NCBI RefSeq assembly: GCF_000176175.1
Contig: NZ_ACZP01000012.1
Coordinates: forward strand, 203,796-267,795
Reading direction: 5' to 3'
Length of the DNA stretch: 64,000 bases
Source: Vibrio furnissii CIP 102972
GTDB taxonomy: Bacteria > Pseudomonadota > Gammaproteobacteria > Enterobacterales > Vibrionaceae
Below, in pieces: positions 58,273-64,000 of this stretch. The notes under the pieces are model-generated. The model saw nothing but the letters and a program-made list of their open reading frames with translations, was not told where the DNA came from and made no database searches. The position numbers were made by a program, and so were the translations under genes. Positions within the stretch are counted from its first letter, which is position 1. Every line of letters starts with the position of its first letter.

Positions 58273-59184
58273 CTACATCAGATGAGAATCAAAGAACATC
58301 AGCGTTTTCCCCCACGCCGATTCCGCTGCCTCTTCGTTATAACGCCCTGTAGAATCGTTATGGAATCCGTGATTCACGCCGGGATAGATCACGGCCTCAA
58401 AAGGTACTTTGTTCGCGAGCAGGGCCTTTTCATAATCCGGCCAAGTCGCATTGACCCGCTGATCCAGTTCAGCAAAGTGAATGAGTAATGGGCCTTTAAC
58501 CTGATGACGCAAATTCTCCGCTGCCGGTGTTCCATAAAATGGCACGCCTGCATCCAACTGCTCGGGAATCGTTGCTGCCAGCATATTGACGATGTAACCA
58601 CCAAAGCAAAAACCAACTGCGCCAAGTTTTCCAGAACATTGAGTATGGGACTTCAGAAACAGTGCCGCAGCAATGAAATCTTCTTCAATCTTGGCTTTAT
58701 CCATACTGCTCTGCAACGCGCGTCCTTCATCATCATTGCCCGGATACCCACCTAATGGATACAACGCATCTGGCGCAAACGCGATAAATCCGTTCATCGC
58801 CAAGCGTCTGGCGACATCTTCAATGTAAGGATTTAACCCTCGGTTTTCGTGCACCACCAACACGGCTGGGAGTTTCCCTTGCACTTGCGTTGGCACGACC
58901 AAATAACCTCGTCCTTTACCGTGCCCTTTGGGGGAATCAAACTCGACATACGTGGCTTTGATTTTTGGATCATTGAACGACACTTGCTCTGCAAATGCAT
59001 AATTGGGGAGCAGCGCAGACGTCAACACCGACATCGTAAAACCGACCGCAACTAAGCTGGACAACCGCTTCATAAATTCGCGTCGGTCTATCACCCCGTG
59101 AGCATATTCGTCATACCAATCAAACGCTTCTTGAGGAATTTCTCGTGCTTGCCGCTCCAACGACTGATCTATTTGTGTTTGCAT
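58273..59184 (-). CDS. Dienelactone hydrolase family protein with Tat signal
   Basis: This is an alpha/beta-hydrolase. The 303 residues start with about 32 residues before a twin-arginine motif DRREFMKRL (residues 32-40) and a hydrophobic stretch ending NYAFA, so export by Tat is predicted. The catalytic triad of the family is visible: Cys in GFCFGGYI (about 192), Asp in AELDQRV (about 241) and His in GVNHGFHN (about 273). Substrate is unknown. It is a single gene, with the next genes in the tRNA/rRNA cluster. Confidence 0.9.
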   Translation of the reverse strand: MQTQIDQSLERQAREIPQEAFDWYDEYAHGVIDRREFMKRLSSLVAVGFTMSVLTSALLPNYAFAEQVSFNDPKIKATYVEFDSPKGHGKGRGYLVVPTQVQGKLPAVLVVHENRGLNPYIEDVARRLAMNGFIAFAPDALYPLGGYPGNDDEGRALQSSMDKAKIEEDFIAAALFLKSHTQCSGKLGAVGFCFGGYIVNMLAATIPEQLDAGVPFYGTPAAENLRHQVKGPLLIHFAELDQRVNATWPDYEKALLANKVPFEAVIYPGVNHGFHNDSTGRYNEEAAESAWGKTLMFFDSHLM

Positions 59185-59319
59185 AACCCTATCCTTGTGT
59201 TCAGCAACGAATGTGCTTTGGTCACAAAAAGCTTAGGCGATCACAGATAAGTTGCATGCTTGAACGACGAAGAATTCGTCACGATTTCTATCAGAACGGT
59301 GGAAATAAGAATTGCAGAT

Positions 59320-59352
59320 AAATAAAAAGCCTCAGTCTTTCGACTGAGGCTT
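59320..59352 (-). terminator. Intrinsic terminator of the rRNA operon
   Basis: AAGCCTCAGTC / GACTGAGGCTT with a four-base loop is followed on the minus strand by TTTTTATTT, nine bases past tRNA-Trp. It closes the rrn operon. Confidence 0.9.
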
Positions 59353-59360
59353 AGAATAGA

Positions 59361-59437
<77 letters not shown>

Positions 59438-59473
59438 GTTGTTCGTGTTTTATGAGACGACTCTCGAAATAAG

Positions 59474-59550
59474 TGGCGGAGCGGACGGGACTCGAACCCG
59501 CGACCCCCGGCGTGACAGGCCGGTATTCTAACCAACTGAACTACCGCTCC
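59474..59550 (-). tRNA. tRNA-Asp (GTC)
   Basis: It is 77 bases with CCA end, acceptor GGAGCGG and anticodon loop CTGTCAC (anticodon GTC). It lies between 5S rRNA and tRNA-Trp, a common distal pair in Vibrio and E. coli rrn operons. Confidence 0.97.
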
Positions 59551-59582
59551 GCACTGGTTAGACTCAAGAGTCTAAATTTAAA

Positions 59583-59700
59583 GCCTGGCGATGTTCTACT
59601 CTCACATGGGGAGACCCCACACTACCATCGACGCTGTTTCGTTTCACTTCTGAGTTCGGAATGGAATCAGGTGGGTCCAAAACGCTATGGTCGCCAAGCA
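59583..59700 (-). rRNA. rrf: 5S ribosomal RNA
   Basis: About 118 bases; the 5' end reads TGCTTGGCGACCATAGCG and the 3' end GAACATCGCCAGGC, typical of Vibrio 5S. Ends are accurate to a few bases. Confidence 0.95.
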
Positions 59701-59790
59701 AATTCTTAAAATTCGGAAAGCTGTTTTCGTTCTCTCAACACATTCTTATGCGCTTAGCTTTGAGTCCAATACAAAACCCCTTGGGTGTTG

Positions 59791-62682
<2,892 letters not shown>

Positions 62683-62906
62683 TACAACCCGAAGGAGTTT
62701 CGGGTTGTTGTTAAACAACCTAGGTGTCACACATTTAATTTACATGAGTGTGTGACTGATTTTGCCGGACTCAATTTGAAGACTTACTGAAACAGTAAGC
62801 TTCGATACCAAGCACACTTGAATGTGTTTGTTGGTGTATTCCATTTAGGAATACATTGAGAACTTTACAAACAACAATAAATTGTTGTTTTGTCAGCTTT
62901 CCAAAT

Positions 62907-62918
62907 TGTTAAAGAGCA
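62907..62918 (-). promoter_or_regulatory. boxA antitermination element in the 16S-23S spacer
   Basis: TGCTCTTTAACA on the minus strand is the standard boxA bound by NusB-S10, placed between tRNA-Ala and 23S as in other rrn operons. Confidence 0.85.
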
Positions 62919-62980
62919 AGATTCGTATCTCTTTCGAGATGAACCATTTCTAAGAACACTTAAGTAAATGTGCTTAAAGA

Positions 62981-63056
62981 TGGTGGAGCTAAGCGGGATC
63001 GAACCGCTGACCTCCTGCATGCCATGCAGGCGCTCTCCCAGCTGAGCTATAGCCCC
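62981..63056 (-). tRNA. tRNA-Ala (GGC) in the 16S-23S spacer
   Basis: It is 76 bases with CCA end, acceptor GGGGCTA and anticodon loop ATGGCAT between CCTGC and GCAGG, so the anticodon is GGC. It is the only tRNA in this spacer. Confidence 0.95.
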
Positions 63057-63118
63057 ACGAATCTCTTAAACTAAACCGTATCAATCTGTGTGAACACTCA
63101 TCGCAATAATCATTCGTA

Positions 63119-64000
<882 letters not shown>

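Overview
The window is ordinary gammaproteobacterial chromosome and reads clearly as a Vibrio. The evidence is the complete Na+-translocating NADH dehydrogenase operon (nqrA-F) with its maturation genes nqrM and apbE, the sigma-S partner crl, frsA, a Vibrio-type rRNA operon, and the gene order nrdR-ribD-ribE-ribBX-ribH-nusB-thiL-pgpA. Base composition close to 50% G+C and the mix of accessory genes make me think of the V. fluvialis/V. furnissii group. That species guess is an inference from memory, not a search result.

Layout. 1-9788 (minus strand): translation, isoprenoid and envelope genes, transcribed as rpsB-tsf, pyrH, frr, uppS-cdsA-dxr-rseP-bamA, with bamA cut by the window edge. 9942-14142 (plus): map, glnD and yaeH. 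14188-20270 (minus): nrdR, the riboflavin genes, nusB, thiL and pgpA, several of them overlapping. 20326-25183 (minus): proBA, crl, frsA and gpt. 25221-34621 is an accessory block that appears to lie between gpt and pepD: a purine permease next to gpt with a PurR-like operator, a TRAP transporter, divergent gabD-gabT-like genes, and an unusual MocR-type regulator. 34649-35010 (minus) holds a small transcript with a 29-residue ORF that I identify as a homologue of the dual-function RNA VcdRP. 35318-39456 (plus): pepD, then a rimB-rimK-deacylase operon. 39540-44999 (minus): a sodium symporter, a diguanylate cyclase, yggN, dinB with a LexA box, and a DUF2789 gene. 45123-52379 (minus): nqrM, apbE and nqrF to nqrA, with a hairpin-rich nqrA leader. 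52875-59184: bolA, rlmG, a YajG-like lipoprotein gene, a cyclophilin gene, ampG, nfsA, a DUF1904 gene and a Tat-type dienelactone hydrolase. 59320-64000 (minus): an rRNA operon in the order 16S (partial), tRNA-Ala, 23S, 5S, tRNA-Asp, tRNA-Trp.

How the parts fit. Most genes are housekeeping, and their operons end in clear intrinsic terminators. The most interesting part is 25221-35100. A predicted organic-acid TRAP transporter could import a substrate that a GabT-like aminotransferase and a GabD-like dehydrogenase convert towards succinate. Three evenly spaced TGGTAC-type repeats between the divergent operons resemble MocR/GabR half-sites. The regulator encoded beside them has alanine where the PLP-binding lysine should be, and carries an extra C-terminal domain of about 100 residues, so it probably does not sense its ligand as GabR does. 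Next to it, the VcdRP-like locus has a near-perfect CRP site upstream, linking the area to carbon control. Other regulatory signals worth checking are structured leaders before rimB and nqrA, a terminator between the TRAP binding-protein and permease genes, and alternative hairpins between dinB and yggN.
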